Positions 1 to 7,663 of a stretch of 31,111 bases of DNA are shown one piece after another. The stretch spans positions 1 through 31,111 of the forward strand of contig CAYYNB010000061.1 of NCBI GenBank assembly GCA_964472565.1. The letters run 5' to 3'. Source of the DNA: DATAMF01 sp964472565. GTDB taxonomy: Bacteria; Chloroflexota; Anaerolineae; Aggregatilineales; Aggregatilineaceae. The position numbers and the translations under genes are program-made. The notes beneath the pieces were generated by a model, which was given only the letters and a program-made list of their open reading frames with translations, ran no database searches and was not told where the DNA came from. Every line of letters begins with the position of its first letter. The stretch's first letter is position 1.

Positions 1-30
1 GTAAGGGCAGGTTTGCAAACCTGCCCCTAC
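1..30. repeat. Palindromic repeat, type A
   Basis: Near-perfect inverted repeat: a 10-nt arm at 5-14 (GGGCAGGTTT), centre GC, and the matching arm at 17-26, followed by CTAC. The left flank GTAA nearly mirrors the right flank CTAC, so the full unit probably reads GTAG...CTAC. A second copy lies inside a coding sequence at 13752-13777. The copy may continue beyond the window edge. It has no U-tract, so it is unlikely to be a plain intrinsic terminator. Confidence 0.8.
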
Positions 31-57
31 AAATGCCTACGCATTCGATCCACCCGG

Positions 58-112
58 TATCACACGCGGAGAAAGGAGGAGCAAAGCGGGCGCGGCAAGC
101 CGACGCCCCTAC
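58..112. repeat. Composite of repeat type E (58-79) and palindrome type C (88-112)
   Basis: Positions 58-79 (core CACACGCGGAGAAAG) recur with one mismatch at 5569-5590. Positions 88-112 form an imperfect palindrome (GGGCGCGGCAAGCC then GACGCCC) ending in CTAC, related to copies at 8858-8881, 8906-8927 and 21676-21699. The rest of the 1-195 stretch shows no convincing gene; a 74-codon open frame here is built largely from these repeats. Confidence 0.65.
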
Positions 113-195
113 GAACGGTTCGTCGATCTGCCCATAGGGGGTGGGACAGACATCACCAACCCGCGCGGATCAGCGGAATATTAATAAGGGTTTTG

Positions 196-214
196 GTGGA
201 TATGTACTATCCAC
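196..214. promoter_or_regulatory. Candidate operator upstream of the SulP gene
   Basis: Perfect inverted repeat of 7 bp arms with a 5-bp centre: GTGGATA-TGTAC-TATCCAC. It sits about 19 bp upstream of a TATGAT hexamer at 233-238 that could be a -10 box, so it would cover the -35 region. No good -35 hexamer is seen at the right distance, which would fit an activator-dependent or repressed promoter. The regulator is unknown. Confidence 0.35.
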
Positions 215-232
215 AATTGGGGGCGAGTGTGC

Positions 233-277
233 TATGATGCTGCGCTGCCTCTTGTTGACCCAAGAGGCATTGTTTTG
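233..277 (+). promoter_or_regulatory. Possible -10 box plus leader hairpin of the SulP gene
   Basis: A TATGAT hexamer at 233-238 would start transcription near 245. Immediately after lies a perfect 9-bp hairpin: arm 246-254 (TGCCTCTTG), loop 255-260, arm 261-269, followed by a T-rich run TTGTTTTG. It could be a 5'-end stabilising stem-loop, an attenuator, or a terminator of an upstream transcript. The hairpin is seen directly; its role is inferred. Confidence 0.4.
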
Positions 278-297
278 GATGCAGCAGGAGTGATGGT

Positions 298-1971
298 ATG
301 CGAGTCGGATTTCCGCCCCTCAAGTTGGCGCAGATTTTTCGCGAGGAATTTGAGGGGTATAACACAAACACATTGCAGCAGGATGTGTTAGCCGGGGTGA
401 CGGTGGCGGCGGTGGCGCTGCCATTGGCGCTGGCGTTCGGTGTGGCGTCGGGCGCAACGGCGGCGGCGGGATTGGTGACGGCGATTCTAGCCGGGGTTCT
501 GATTGCTGGATTTGGGGGCGCGGGCTACCAGATTTCGGGGCCGACGGGCGCAATGTCGGCAGTTTTGATCGTGTTGGCGAGCCGCTATGGCCTGGAGGGT
601 GTATGGTTCGCAGGCGCGATGGCCGGATTCTTTATTCTGCTGCTGGGTATTTTTAACCTGGGGCAGATTGTCAATTTTATTCCCTCGGCGGTGATCGCTG
701 GATTTACCAGCGGGATTGCAGTCATTATCTTCATTGGACAAATTGATAATCTGCTCGGCGTTAAAACGGAAGCGGCGGAAAACTCGGTGATCAAGCTGGC
801 GCATTATTTCCGGTTCGATTATACGCCGAACTGGACCGCGCTGGCGCTGAGTCTGCTGGTGATTGCGGTGATGGTGCTGTGGCCCAAGAAATGGGGCGCA
901 CGGTTTCCCGGATCGCTGCTGGCGCTGATGGTGGCTACCGCGATCAAGCTGATCCTGGACCCGGATGTGCCGGTTATTGGGAATATTCCACAAACGATTA
1001 TGCTGAAAGACCGGCTGGTTCCAGCGGGCATTCCGTGGGATAAAACGGGCGAGCTGATCGTGCCCGCGTTTTCGATTGCCGCGCTGGGGGCTATCGAGAG
1101 TCTGCTGTGCGGGGCAGTCGCCGGACGCATGACCGGGAAGAAGATGGTCGCGGATCAGGAACTGGTAGCGCAGGGCGTGGGAAATATGATTATCCCGTTT
1201 TTCGGCGGGGTTCCGGCGACGGCGGCGATTGCGCGTACGAGCGTGGCGATCAAAAGCGGGAGCAAAACACGCGTGGTCAGCCTGGTGCATTCGGGCACGC
1301 TGCTGCTGGCGGTGCTGTTTTTGGCCCCGGTGATCTCGAAGGTGCCGATGGCGGGACTGGCCGGGGTGCTGACGGTGACGGCGTGGCGGATGAATGAATG
1401 GGCGGAAATTCGGGAACTGTTCCACCGCCGATTTAAAAGCTCGCTGTTTGCGTTTTTCAGCACGCTGCTGGCAACGGTGGCGCTCGATTTGACGCAGGCG
1501 ATTATCATCGGGGTAGGGCTGTCGGCGCTGATCTTTGTGATCCAGATCAGCCAGATCAAAGTGGTGAAGTCGCCGGTATCCGCCGAAAAAATGCGCGAGC
1601 AGGGGTATGACGTGCAAAATGATGGCGACGGGATGCTGGTGGTGTATATCATCGGGCCGCTGTTCTTCGGCACGGTGAACACGTTCAATATGGCGATGGA
1701 TAAACTGGACGGCGTGCAGGATTTGATCCTGAGTCTGCGGACGGTGCCGCTGCTGGATACAACAGGGCTGGCGGCACTGGAAGCCCTGATTCATCGCATG
1801 GAAGCGAGTGGTGGGCGCGTGTTCCTGAGCGGGCTGAACGATCCGGTGCAGTCGTACCTGGAACGGGCCGGGGTGATCCAACACCTGGGCGAAAAGCGCG
1901 TGTTCTGGAATGCGTATGAGGCGATTGTGGTGGCGGATTATCTGCGGTCTGAAGCGCCTGCCGCAGCGTAA
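298..1971 (+). CDS. SulP-family inorganic anion transporter with C-terminal STAS domain
   Basis: A 557-aa inner-membrane permease of the SLC26/SulP family. These move sulfate, bicarbonate or similar anions, usually as symporters or exchangers; the substrate cannot be read from sequence. The N-terminal hydrophobic core begins near residue 25 (QQDVLAGVTVAAVALPLALA) and carries the GPTGAM element typical of the family. The mid-protein stretch AIESLLCGAVAGRMTGKK followed by ADQELVAQGVGN is the usual SulP signature. From about residue 440 there is a cytoplasmic STAS domain (VVYIIGPLFFGTVNTF, LDTTGLAALEAL). The length is normal for the family. The ATG has AGGAG seven bases upstream; an overlapping out-of-frame ATG at 293 is ignored. 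It is followed by its own terminator and converges with the phosphatase gene. Confidence 0.93.
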   Translation: MRVGFPPLKLAQIFREEFEGYNTNTLQQDVLAGVTVAAVALPLALAFGVASGATAAAGLVTAILAGVLIAGFGGAGYQISGPTGAMSAVLIVLASRYGLEGVWFAGAMAGFFILLLGIFNLGQIVNFIPSAVIAGFTSGIAVIIFIGQIDNLLGVKTEAAENSVIKLAHYFRFDYTPNWTALALSLLVIAVMVLWPKKWGARFPGSLLALMVATAIKLILDPDVPVIGNIPQTIMLKDRLVPAGIPWDKTGELIVPAFSIAALGAIESLLCGAVAGRMTGKKMVADQELVAQGVGNMIIPFFGGVPATAAIARTSVAIKSGSKTRVVSLVHSGTLLLAVLFLAPVISKVPMAGLAGVLTVTAWRMNEWAEIRELFHRRFKSSLFAFFSTLLATVALDLTQAIIIGVGLSALIFVIQISQIKVVKSPVSAEKMREQGYDVQNDGDGMLVVYIIGPLFFGTVNTFNMAMDKLDGVQDLILSLRTVPLLDTTGLAALEALIHRMEASGGRVFLSGLNDPVQSYLERAGVIQHLGEKRVFWNAYEAIVVADYLRSEAPAAA

Positions 1972-1981
1972 GCTAAAGTGC

Positions 1982-2010
1982 AAGCCCGGTGAATACGCCG
2001 GGCTTTTTTG
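1982..2010 (+). terminator. Rho-independent terminator of the SulP gene
   Basis: Perfect 8-bp stem AAGCCCGG (1982-1989) with CCGGGCTT (1998-2005), loop of 8, followed directly by a run of T to 2009. The T-tract is on the + side only, so it serves the SulP transcript. It lies between the two convergent genes. Confidence 0.88.
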
Positions 2011-2016
2011 TGCCTG

Positions 2017-3069
2017 TTATGCGCCGAAACGCAGGAGGATGCCGGTGGCGTCGTCGTGCGTTTTGAAGCGCGGATAGTTTTCGTGATTCGGGTCGTCAGC
2101 CTCAGTCTGGCGGAGCAGCGCCAGATAGCCGGAAAGCCCGGATGCGTTGAGCGTGGCGGCCATGTGGGCGAGACGGTCCTGGCGGCGCTGTTCAGCCTCG
2201 GCGGGATCGTCGGCAAAGGCTTCGAACAGCGAGGCGGGCCATTCGAGGCCATCGGTCAGCGCGCAGACAAACGACACGTCATCCACAAAAAAGCGCCCGG
2301 TCTGGATAAAGTAGCGCAGTTCGGGCAGGCCATCCAGCACGCCGATGCCGTGATTGGGTTGGGGGAGGCCATATTCATCTACATAGTTGTGATACAGGGC
2401 GTTGTAGACGGTCTGCTGGCGCATTTCGGGACTGTTGATCAGTTCGCGGTAGGAGAGATGGGCGTGATTGTCGCGGAATTTGCGAGCGTTGCGCTTGACT
2501 TCGGAATCGAAAACGGCGACATCGGGATGAGTCGGCACGGCGACGCGGCCATCCTGATAGGCGACGAGCAGCATCGTATCCCCGACGTGTGCCCAACGGA
2601 TTTCCCCGGCGGCGGGATCGTATTCGGCCAGCGTCGCCACGCTGGCGGGCAGGCCCAGCCGGACGAGGCGCGGATCGTGGGCGAGGGCGGCGTAAACATC
2701 GGGGGGAAAAGCCATCGCTTCGAGGGTGAGCGCGCCCAGGTGTCTGATCAGATCGCGGGCTAAGTCGGCGTTGGCTTCGAGCAGCAAGGTGCGCAGATCG
2801 GAAAACAACCCTTCGGCAACCAGCCGGGCCAGCGAATCGCGCACGAGGCGGGCGGAATAGGCGGCGGGGGTGAGACTGCCACCCGACTCCAGCGACGCCA
2901 GATATTGTTTGAGGGGCGGCGGGTTGAGGCGGGTAGTTGCGCCGTCGATGGCTGCGAATAAAATGCGGTTTCCTAGCGGCCCGTTCTGCATGAGCAGCCA
3001 TGCATCTTCGTTTAAACGGCCCGGTGGGGCATGGTGGACGATTTCGATGGTGGGGGCGCTGGTGCTCAC
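2017..3069 (-). CDS. PP2C-like protein phosphatase
   Basis: A 350-aa protein resembling the metal-dependent PP2C/PPM Ser/Thr phosphatase fold. The motifs occur in the right order: NED at residues 20-22, IDGAT at 41-45 (metal-binding Asp-Gly), HVGDT at 161-165, LTDGLEW around D273, and DDATGILL near the C terminus (D339/D340). The usual GDGMGG loop is reduced to DGAT, so it is a divergent member; a protein-serine phosphatase role is inferred. The GTG start at 3069 is chosen because AAAGGA lies upstream at good spacing. The longer frame to 3162 would read through the tRNA and its terminator and gives a typical tRNA-derived artefact peptide. No TM segment is seen. Between the tRNA terminator and this start there is little room for a promoter, so it may depend on readthrough from the tRNA promoter. 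Confidence 0.8.
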   Translation of the reverse strand: MSTSAPTIEIVHHAPPGRLNEDAWLLMQNGPLGNRILFAAIDGATTRLNPPPLKQYLASLESGGSLTPAAYSARLVRDSLARLVAEGLFSDLRTLLLEANADLARDLIRHLGALTLEAMAFPPDVYAALAHDPRLVRLGLPASVATLAEYDPAAGEIRWAHVGDTMLLVAYQDGRVAVPTHPDVAVFDSEVKRNARKFRDNHAHLSYRELINSPEMRQQTVYNALYHNYVDEYGLPQPNHGIGVLDGLPELRYFIQTGRFFVDDVSFVCALTDGLEWPASLFEAFADDPAEAEQRRQDRLAHMAATLNASGLSGYLALLRQTEADDPNHENYPRFKTHDDATGILLRFGA

Positions 3070-3094
3070 ACTCAAATCCTTTCGCGGCAACTCA

Positions 3095-3126
3095 AAAGAA
3101 AAAAGGCATTCACGCGGAATGCCTTT
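3095..3126 (-). terminator. Rho-independent terminator of the tRNA-Gly gene
   Basis: On the minus strand, perfect 10-bp stem AAAGGCATTC / GAATGCCTTT (3126-3117 and 3111-3102) with a 5-nt loop, followed by TTTTTTCTTTT. It begins four bases after the encoded CCA of the tRNA and lies upstream of the phosphatase start. Confidence 0.88.
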
Positions 3127-3129
3127 GGT

Positions 3130-3204
3130 TGGAGCGGGTAAGGGGACTCGAACCCCTGACATTTAACTTGGGAAGCTAACGTTCTACCACTGAACTATAC
3201 CCGC
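3130..3204 (-). tRNA. tRNA-Gly (anticodon CCC)
   Basis: The cloverleaf is complete: acceptor GCGGGTA pairs with TACCCGC, D arm GTTC/GAAC, anticodon stem TTAGC/GTTAA closing loop TTCCCAA (anticodon CCC, reads GGG), T arm AGGGG-TTCGAGT-CCCCT. The discriminator is T and the CCA end is encoded (3132-3130). The anticodon stem holds one G-T pair. It has its own promoter and terminator. Confidence 0.95.
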
Positions 3205-3216
3205 GAACTGTCGATT

Positions 3217-3246
3217 ATTATACGCGGGAGAGTGGCCCTATGTCAA
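3217..3246 (-). promoter_or_regulatory. Sigma70 promoter of tRNA-Gly
   Basis: On the minus strand, TTGACA (3246-3241), an 18-bp spacer and TATAAT (3222-3217) match the housekeeping consensus exactly. The predicted start is only a few bases before the mature tRNA 5' end at 3204. Confidence 0.88.
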
Positions 3247-3248
3247 GG

Positions 3249-3297
3249 CTGTCACGCAGCGGTCACGATGGAAAAATACAGTAGGGATACAGTTGGT
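3249..3297. promoter_or_regulatory. Two sets of 11-bp direct repeats, PHO-box-like
   Basis: Positions 3249-3270 read as two 11-bp units, CTGTCACGCAG and CGGTCACGATG. The half-site spacing and the CTGTCA...GGTCAC bases resemble a PhoB box, a binding layout used by OmpR/PhoB-type response regulators. Directly after come two further 11-bp units, ATACAGTAGGG (3276-3286) and ATACAGTTGGT (3287-3297). The block lies between the divergent tRNA promoter and the secreted-protein gene. The repeats are seen; regulation is inferred. Confidence 0.4.
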
Positions 3298-3323
3298 TAA
3301 GTTCAGAGGAGAACTTTGAGGAG

Positions 3324-4355
3324 ATGAAAAAAACAACGGCGCTGCTTCTGATCGCATTAGTTAGCCTGCTGACGGGTGTTTTTCCGCTGGCGGCGCAGGG
3401 AAATGAAACATTTACGTCGCAACTGGGCTTTACGACATTCAATTATCCCGCTGATTGGGTGGTCGATGAATCGAATATGCCCGGCCTGATCATCATCGGG
3501 TCAAGCCAGGCGGCTCTGGACGAGTATGACAGCACGGCGGAGATTCCTGACGGTGAGATCGTGGTGACGATGCTGGAACCTCAGGTGATTTCGATCCTGG
3601 CTTTTCCATTTGAAACCGGTATGCCGCTGAATGAAGCCTTCAATGTAGTAAAATCGTCGAGCACGGGGGAGTTGAGCAACCCGGAACCTCATATCTTTGG
3701 CGGCTATCCAGCACTGGTGGCAGCGGATGAGGTGATGGGCGGGATGATTGTCCTGATTAATCTGAAGGGCGACCTGATGATCACATTCGTGCAGGCAGGG
3801 GAGGGTGGACTACAAAACCAACAACGGGATTTGTTCACTCTGCTCAATATGCTGCGGTATAACAAACCCGATGGTATGACCGCCTATACGGTGGCGGGGG
3901 ATGGGATGGGATTCGGGTTTCCTGCCGGGTGGCAGATGCTCGACTTTGCCGGGATGATCAGCCTGACGAACCAAATCAATATGGCGGCTTATGATGAACC
4001 TTTTGTGCCCGGTTCGGTCAAGGTATCGATCCTCGTGCCCTCACTGGCGAGGCTTTATACGATGCCGATTGGGGAGGAAGTGCCGCCAGAGGAGGTTTTT
4101 GCCTCCTATGCTTCGATCTATATCAACGAGGAAAATTTCACGCTGGGGCGAGTCGAAGCGCTCACGGTGGCCGGGCACGCCGCCGAACAGGCAACCTTTA
4201 CATCGGATCTGTGTGACGGGTACGTGATCCTGGTGCATTTTGATGAAGAGCATGCTGCTATCCTGAGCATTTCGGCAGCGCGCGGTGAAACCGCACAGGC
4301 CAGGGAAACTATCACGCCGTTTTTGAACTCGTTGACTTATACCCCCGAAGAATAA
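3324..4355 (+). CDS. Secreted protein with two PsbP/DcrB-like domains
   Basis: A 343-aa exported protein of unknown function. Residues 1-24 form a signal peptide (KK, hydrophobic core, then PLAA before Q25); there is no lipobox cysteine. Two similar segments follow, each opening with an aromatic-Pro-x-x-Trp element: FNYPADW near residue 39 and FGFPAGW near 197. This layout resembles tandem Mog1/PsbP/DcrB-type alpha-beta domains, which occur in small exported Chloroflexi proteins. GAGGAG abuts the ATG and a second AGAGGAGA lies 11 bases upstream. It is transcribed away from the tRNA. Possible 11-bp direct repeats in front suggest control by a response regulator. No catalytic motif was recognised. 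Confidence 0.65.
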   Translation: MKKTTALLLIALVSLLTGVFPLAAQGNETFTSQLGFTTFNYPADWVVDESNMPGLIIIGSSQAALDEYDSTAEIPDGEIVVTMLEPQVISILAFPFETGMPLNEAFNVVKSSSTGELSNPEPHIFGGYPALVAADEVMGGMIVLINLKGDLMITFVQAGEGGLQNQQRDLFTLLNMLRYNKPDGMTAYTVAGDGMGFGFPAGWQMLDFAGMISLTNQINMAAYDEPFVPGSVKVSILVPSLARLYTMPIGEEVPPEEVFASYASIYINEENFTLGRVEALTVAGHAAEQATFTSDLCDGYVILVHFDEEHAAILSISAARGETAQARETITPFLNSLTYTPEE

Positions 4356-4372
4356 CAAAACCATAAAACCTC

Positions 4373-4396
4373 ACCCCCTCGTCAATTCGAGGGGGT
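4373..4396. terminator. Hairpin after the secreted-protein gene
   Basis: Perfect stem CCCCCTCG (4374-4381), loop TCAATT, CGAGGGGG (4388-4395), extended by an A-T pair. It could end the upstream transcript, but no T-tract follows on either strand, so it may instead be a degenerate member of the local repeat families. Confidence 0.4.
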
Positions 4397-4465
4397 AAAG
4401 CGGCAATATGCGAAACCCGTCGATCCCCGCAGACGAGTGAGGAAGGATCGGGCCATGCGTGTACT

Positions 4466-4494
4466 TTGTAGGACGTTGAATCGCGGGCTATAAT
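4466..4494 (+). promoter_or_regulatory. Candidate promoter for the glycosylation array
   Basis: A perfect TATAAT at 4489-4494 is preceded at 17 bp by TTGTAG (4466-4471), a weak -35. Transcription would start near 4501, about 30 bases before the ATG at 4532. It is the only clear promoter before the first gene of the long + strand run. Confidence 0.5.
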
Positions 4495-4531
4495 GTCGCG
4501 CCGTGTTCGGTAGAGAAAGCTGCATGGTGTC

Positions 4532-5539
4532 ATGAAAAAGCGGTGGCCGAGTCTGATCCTGGGGCTGGCGGTCAGCCTGGTTGCATTGTTCTATCTGTTC
4601 CGGCGTGATCTGAGCGGGGTACGGGATGAACTGCTGCACGCCCGGTACGTGATGGTGCTGCCTTGTGTGTTGATTTCGGTGATCGGGTTATGGCTGCGCA
4701 GTCTGCGGTGGCGTGTGCTGCTGGATGGGCGGATGAGTCCCAAAGACAGCTTTCACATTTTGAACGTCAGCTATTTTATCAACGGGGTGCTGCCGCTGCG
4801 CATCGGTGAAGTGGCGCGGGCGGCACTGGCGACACGGATCGATCCCCCGGTGCGGGTGCTGACTTCGTTAAGCACAATCCTGGTGGAACGGCTGCTGGAT
4901 ACGCTGGCGGTGTTTGCGCTGGTAGGACTGACGCTGGCGCTGCTGCCGGTGGGCCTGGAGATCGGGATCGTTGGGGCGCTGTTGGGGATCGGCGCGGTGA
5001 TCGGGGTGATCGTGCTGGTGATATTCGCGGCGCGGCCCACCTGGGCGCATGCTTTGCTTGATTTCGGGGCGCGCATTGTGCCGTTTTTGCGGCGCGCCCG
5101 GTTTCATGAATGGCTGGATCATCTACTGGATGGGATCAAACCGCTGGCCTCGATGCGGGCGACGCTGTTGGCGGTGTGGTGGACGGCGGCGGCGTGGACC
5201 TGTTCGGTGGTGGCCGGCTATGTGATTTTGTATGCCGTGTTTGATGATCCAACGTGGGCGGCATCGATGGCGATGATCGCGCTGGCGTCGTTTGTGATCG
5301 CAGTGCCAGCGGTGCCGGGCAACCTGGGGCCATTCGAGGCGGCGGTGGTCTTTGGGCTGGCGGGGGCGGAACTGGTGGGTGAGGCGACGGACCCCAAAGC
5401 GGTGGCATTCGCGCTGCTGCTGCATGCGGTTAACCTGGGTACGTATATTTTGATGGGTCTGATCGGGCTGTGGAATCAGGATGTGTCGTTGGGGGAGATT
5501 ACGCAGGCGGCGCAGCATGTGAGATCGGGGAGCGCGTGA
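4532..5539 (+). CDS. UPF0104 / LPG-synthase-TM-like membrane protein (flippase-like domain)
   Basis: A 335-aa polytopic protein of the YbhN/AglD-like family, related to the membrane part of lysylphosphatidylglycerol synthase. It opens with a TM helix (residues 7-23) and has about eight hydrophobic segments. Family hallmarks are INGVLPLRIGEVARAAL around residues 88-104 and PGNLGPFEAAVVFGLAG near 255-271. There is no soluble C-terminal synthase domain. Relatives have been linked to lipid or polyprenyl-linked sugar handling in archaeal and bacterial glycosylation; that role here is inferred from the neighbouring glycosyltransferases. The ribosome-binding site is weak (GAGAAAG). It is the first gene of the long + strand array. 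Confidence 0.85.
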   Translation: MKKRWPSLILGLAVSLVALFYLFRRDLSGVRDELLHARYVMVLPCVLISVIGLWLRSLRWRVLLDGRMSPKDSFHILNVSYFINGVLPLRIGEVARAALATRIDPPVRVLTSLSTILVERLLDTLAVFALVGLTLALLPVGLEIGIVGALLGIGAVIGVIVLVIFAARPTWAHALLDFGARIVPFLRRARFHEWLDHLLDGIKPLASMRATLLAVWWTAAAWTCSVVAGYVILYAVFDDPTWAASMAMIALASFVIAVPAVPGNLGPFEAAVVFGLAGAELVGEATDPKAVAFALLLHAVNLGTYILMGLIGLWNQDVSLGEITQAAQHVRSGSA

Positions 5540-5550
5540 AGGTTTATTCC

Positions 5551-5600
5551 TATCCTCCCGACCTCCAGTATCACACGCGGAGAAAGAAGGGGGAAGGAGG
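5551..5600. repeat. Repeat type E in the 5540-5633 gap
   Basis: Positions 5569-5590 repeat 58-79 with one mismatch (core CACACGCGGAGAAAG). The flanks CCTCCCGACCTCC and GGGGGAAGGAGG make a loose inverted repeat around it. It resembles the other pyrimidine/purine-armed elements in this window and fills most of the spacer between two genes. Confidence 0.5.
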
Positions 5601-5633
5601 GGGAGTGTGGTATGTGGATTGTGGAAATAGACG

Positions 5634-6803
5634 ATGAGTGAAAACGAAAAACCGTTGAAGATTCTAGCGGCATTGCAATATTATCTCCCGCACCGGACGG
5701 GCTACGCGATTCATGTGCAGCGGGTGGCCGAGGGATTGGTAGAGCGGGGACATCAGGTTACGGTGCTGGCGGCACGGCACCACATCGATCTGCCGCGCGA
5801 CGAGACGATCAACGGGGTGCGGATTGTCCGGCTGTGGGCACCGATCCGGGTGAGCCGGGGGATGGTGATGCCGGCGTATCCGTGGGCGGCGTGGGGCCTG
5901 ATTCGGAAGCATGACGTGGTATGGCTGCATACACCGATGCTTGAAACATCGCTGATGGCGCTGCTGGCGCAGATGGGCGGCAAACCCGTGATTGCCACGC
6001 ATCATGCGGATTTGATTCTGCCGGGCGGATTTTTTAACCGGTTCGTGCAGTGGTTTACCTTCCAGCACCACCAGTATATGGCGAAACGGGCAGCGCGGTT
6101 GATCGCGTACAGCCATGATTACGCGGATCACAGCACGTATTTGTCGCCGTTTCGGGATAACGTGTCGGTGATCTACCCGCCGATCCAGATTCCTGAGCCG
6201 GACCCGGTGCGGGTGGCGGAACTGCGGGCGCGGTGGCAGGACGACGGCGGCCCGGTGATCGGCTATGCGGGGCGATTTGTGCAGGAGAAGCGGCCTGATC
6301 TGCTGATCCGCGCGCTGGAAGTGATCAACCAGACGTATCCGAAGGCGCGGGTGGTGTTCGCGGGGGAATATGATATTGCATACGAGGATACGTGGGAACG
6401 CAGCCAGCCATTGGTGCAGCGCTACAGCGACCAGTTGATCTTTTTGGGACAACTGACGAATATGCAGGCGATGGCGAATTTCTTCGCGGCGTGTGATGTG
6501 CTGGTGATGCCAAGTGATACGGAATGCTTCGCGCTGGTGCAGGTCGAGGCGATGTACTGCGGAACACCTGTGATCATGACGGATACGCCGGGCGGACGGG
6601 TGCCGGTGACGGTGACGGGGATGGGCAAGATTGTGCCGCGCGGCGACTGGGAAGCAATTGGGGCGGCGGTGGTCGAGGTGGTCAAAAATCGGACACAATA
6701 TGTCAAGCCGCAGGCTGAAATCCGGCAGCAGTTCAATTTGCCGGAGACGATCACACGGTATGAGAAGCACATGCGGCAGGCGGTTGAGGGTGTGGAGGTA
6801 TGA
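5634..6803 (+). CDS. GT4-family glycosyltransferase
   Basis: A 389-aa GT-B fold cytoplasmic glycosyltransferase that would transfer a sugar from a nucleotide donor with retention. The N-terminal Rossmann domain holds the Gly-containing loop (HRTGYAIHVQRVAEGL, about residues 20-35) with GHQVTVLA after it. The C-terminal half has GYAGRFVQEKRPDLLI, a donor-site element, and the family E-x7-E motif at E297 and E305 (SDTECFALVQVEAM), followed by GTPVIMTDTPGG. Length is typical. Donor and acceptor are unknown; GT4 members nearby often extend lipid-linked glycans or mannosylate phosphatidylinositol. Its end overlaps the next gene by four bases, so the two are co-translated. Confidence 0.92.
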   Translation: MSENEKPLKILAALQYYLPHRTGYAIHVQRVAEGLVERGHQVTVLAARHHIDLPRDETINGVRIVRLWAPIRVSRGMVMPAYPWAAWGLIRKHDVVWLHTPMLETSLMALLAQMGGKPVIATHHADLILPGGFFNRFVQWFTFQHHQYMAKRAARLIAYSHDYADHSTYLSPFRDNVSVIYPPIQIPEPDPVRVAELRARWQDDGGPVIGYAGRFVQEKRPDLLIRALEVINQTYPKARVVFAGEYDIAYEDTWERSQPLVQRYSDQLIFLGQLTNMQAMANFFAACDVLVMPSDTECFALVQVEAMYCGTPVIMTDTPGGRVPVTVTGMGKIVPRGDWEAIGAAVVEVVKNRTQYVKPQAEIRQQFNLPETITRYEKHMRQAVEGVEV

Positions 6804-7648
6804 TAGAACAAGCTGTTATTGAACGGATGACCCGCAACGAGGCGGATATGGCCTTTAAGAAGCGGGTCCAGACGATTTTTGAATGGCTCCCGCCGCGCGA
6901 TGACCTGACGATTCTGGACTGCGCGTGTGGGCGCGGATTCTACCTGAACATGTACCGCTATGTGAGCGGGTGCAAACTGGTCGGGGTGGAACTGGACGAC
7001 GAGGTGATCCGCAAGGCACAGCGCAACGTCGGACATCTGCCGGATGTGACGCTGACGCGCGGGAATATTTATCGCCTGCCGTTTCCGGATAACAGTTTTG
7101 ACGGCGTGATTCTGTCGGAGATTCTGGAACACATCGATGATGATGTGGCGGGGCTGCGCGAAGTGCGGCGGGTGGTCAAGCCGGGCGGGGTGGTGGCGAT
7201 CACCGTGCCGAACGCGAACTATCCGTTTGGGTGGGACCCGATCAACAAGACGCTGGAAAAGGTGCTGCACCGGCATATCGGGCGGGGGCCACTGGCGGGA
7301 ATCTGGGCGAACCATGTGCGGCTGTATGCGCAGGACGAACTGCGCGAGGCAGTGGCGCGGGCCGGGTTCGAGATCGAGGCGGAACGGTCCTTTACGCATT
7401 ACAGCTTCCCTTTTATTCACAATCTGGTGTATGGGCTGGGCAAGCCGCTGCTGGAGTCCGGCGCGATGCCAAAGCAGATGGCGCAGGCGGCAGATCGCAC
7501 CACATTTGATCAGAATAAGGGCAGTTTGTGGAATCCGATCAACCTGGGGATCGCGGTGCTGAACTGGTTTGATCGCCCGAATAAACTGGATGAACCCGCC
7601 GGACGCAGCACGGTTAATCTGGCGGTGAAAGCGCGCAAGCCCAATTAG
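6800..7648 (+). CDS. Class I SAM-dependent methyltransferase
   Basis: A 282-aa Rossmann-fold methyltransferase of the Methyltransf_11/25 type. Motif I is ILDCACGRGF (D40-G46), a ribose-binding acidic residue follows in GVELDDEVI, and post-motif I reads LPFPDNSFDGVILSEILEHIDDD. VKPGGVVAITVPN closes the core. The C-terminal third probably shapes the acceptor pocket. Methylated sugar or lipid is a reasonable guess because the ATG overlaps the stop of the GT4 gene (ATGA-type overlap), but substrate cannot be read. No TM segment or signal peptide. Confidence 0.9.
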   Translation: MIEQAVIERMTRNEADMAFKKRVQTIFEWLPPRDDLTILDCACGRGFYLNMYRYVSGCKLVGVELDDEVIRKAQRNVGHLPDVTLTRGNIYRLPFPDNSFDGVILSEILEHIDDDVAGLREVRRVVKPGGVVAITVPNANYPFGWDPINKTLEKVLHRHIGRGPLAGIWANHVRLYAQDELREAVARAGFEIEAERSFTHYSFPFIHNLVYGLGKPLLESGAMPKQMAQAADRTTFDQNKGSLWNPINLGIAVLNWFDRPNKLDEPAGRSTVNLAVKARKPN

Positions 7649-7663
7649 GCTGCGCTAAATTAT

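Noticed and set aside
13..237. 74-codon open frame at the window start
   Set aside because: Built largely from repeat elements A, E and C, with no domain and no ribosome site.
487..1983. Long antisense frame opposite the SulP gene
   Set aside because: His/Arg/Pro/Gln-rich shadow of a GC-rich coding strand; the sense gene is clearly real.
2008..2763. 251-codon + strand frame opposite the phosphatase
   Set aside because: Looks protein-like in composition but overlaps the PP2C motifs on the other strand and shows no domain of its own.
3070..3162. N-terminal extension of the phosphatase to 3162
   Set aside because: It would translate part of tRNA-Gly and its terminator; GTG at 3069 has a proper ribosome site.
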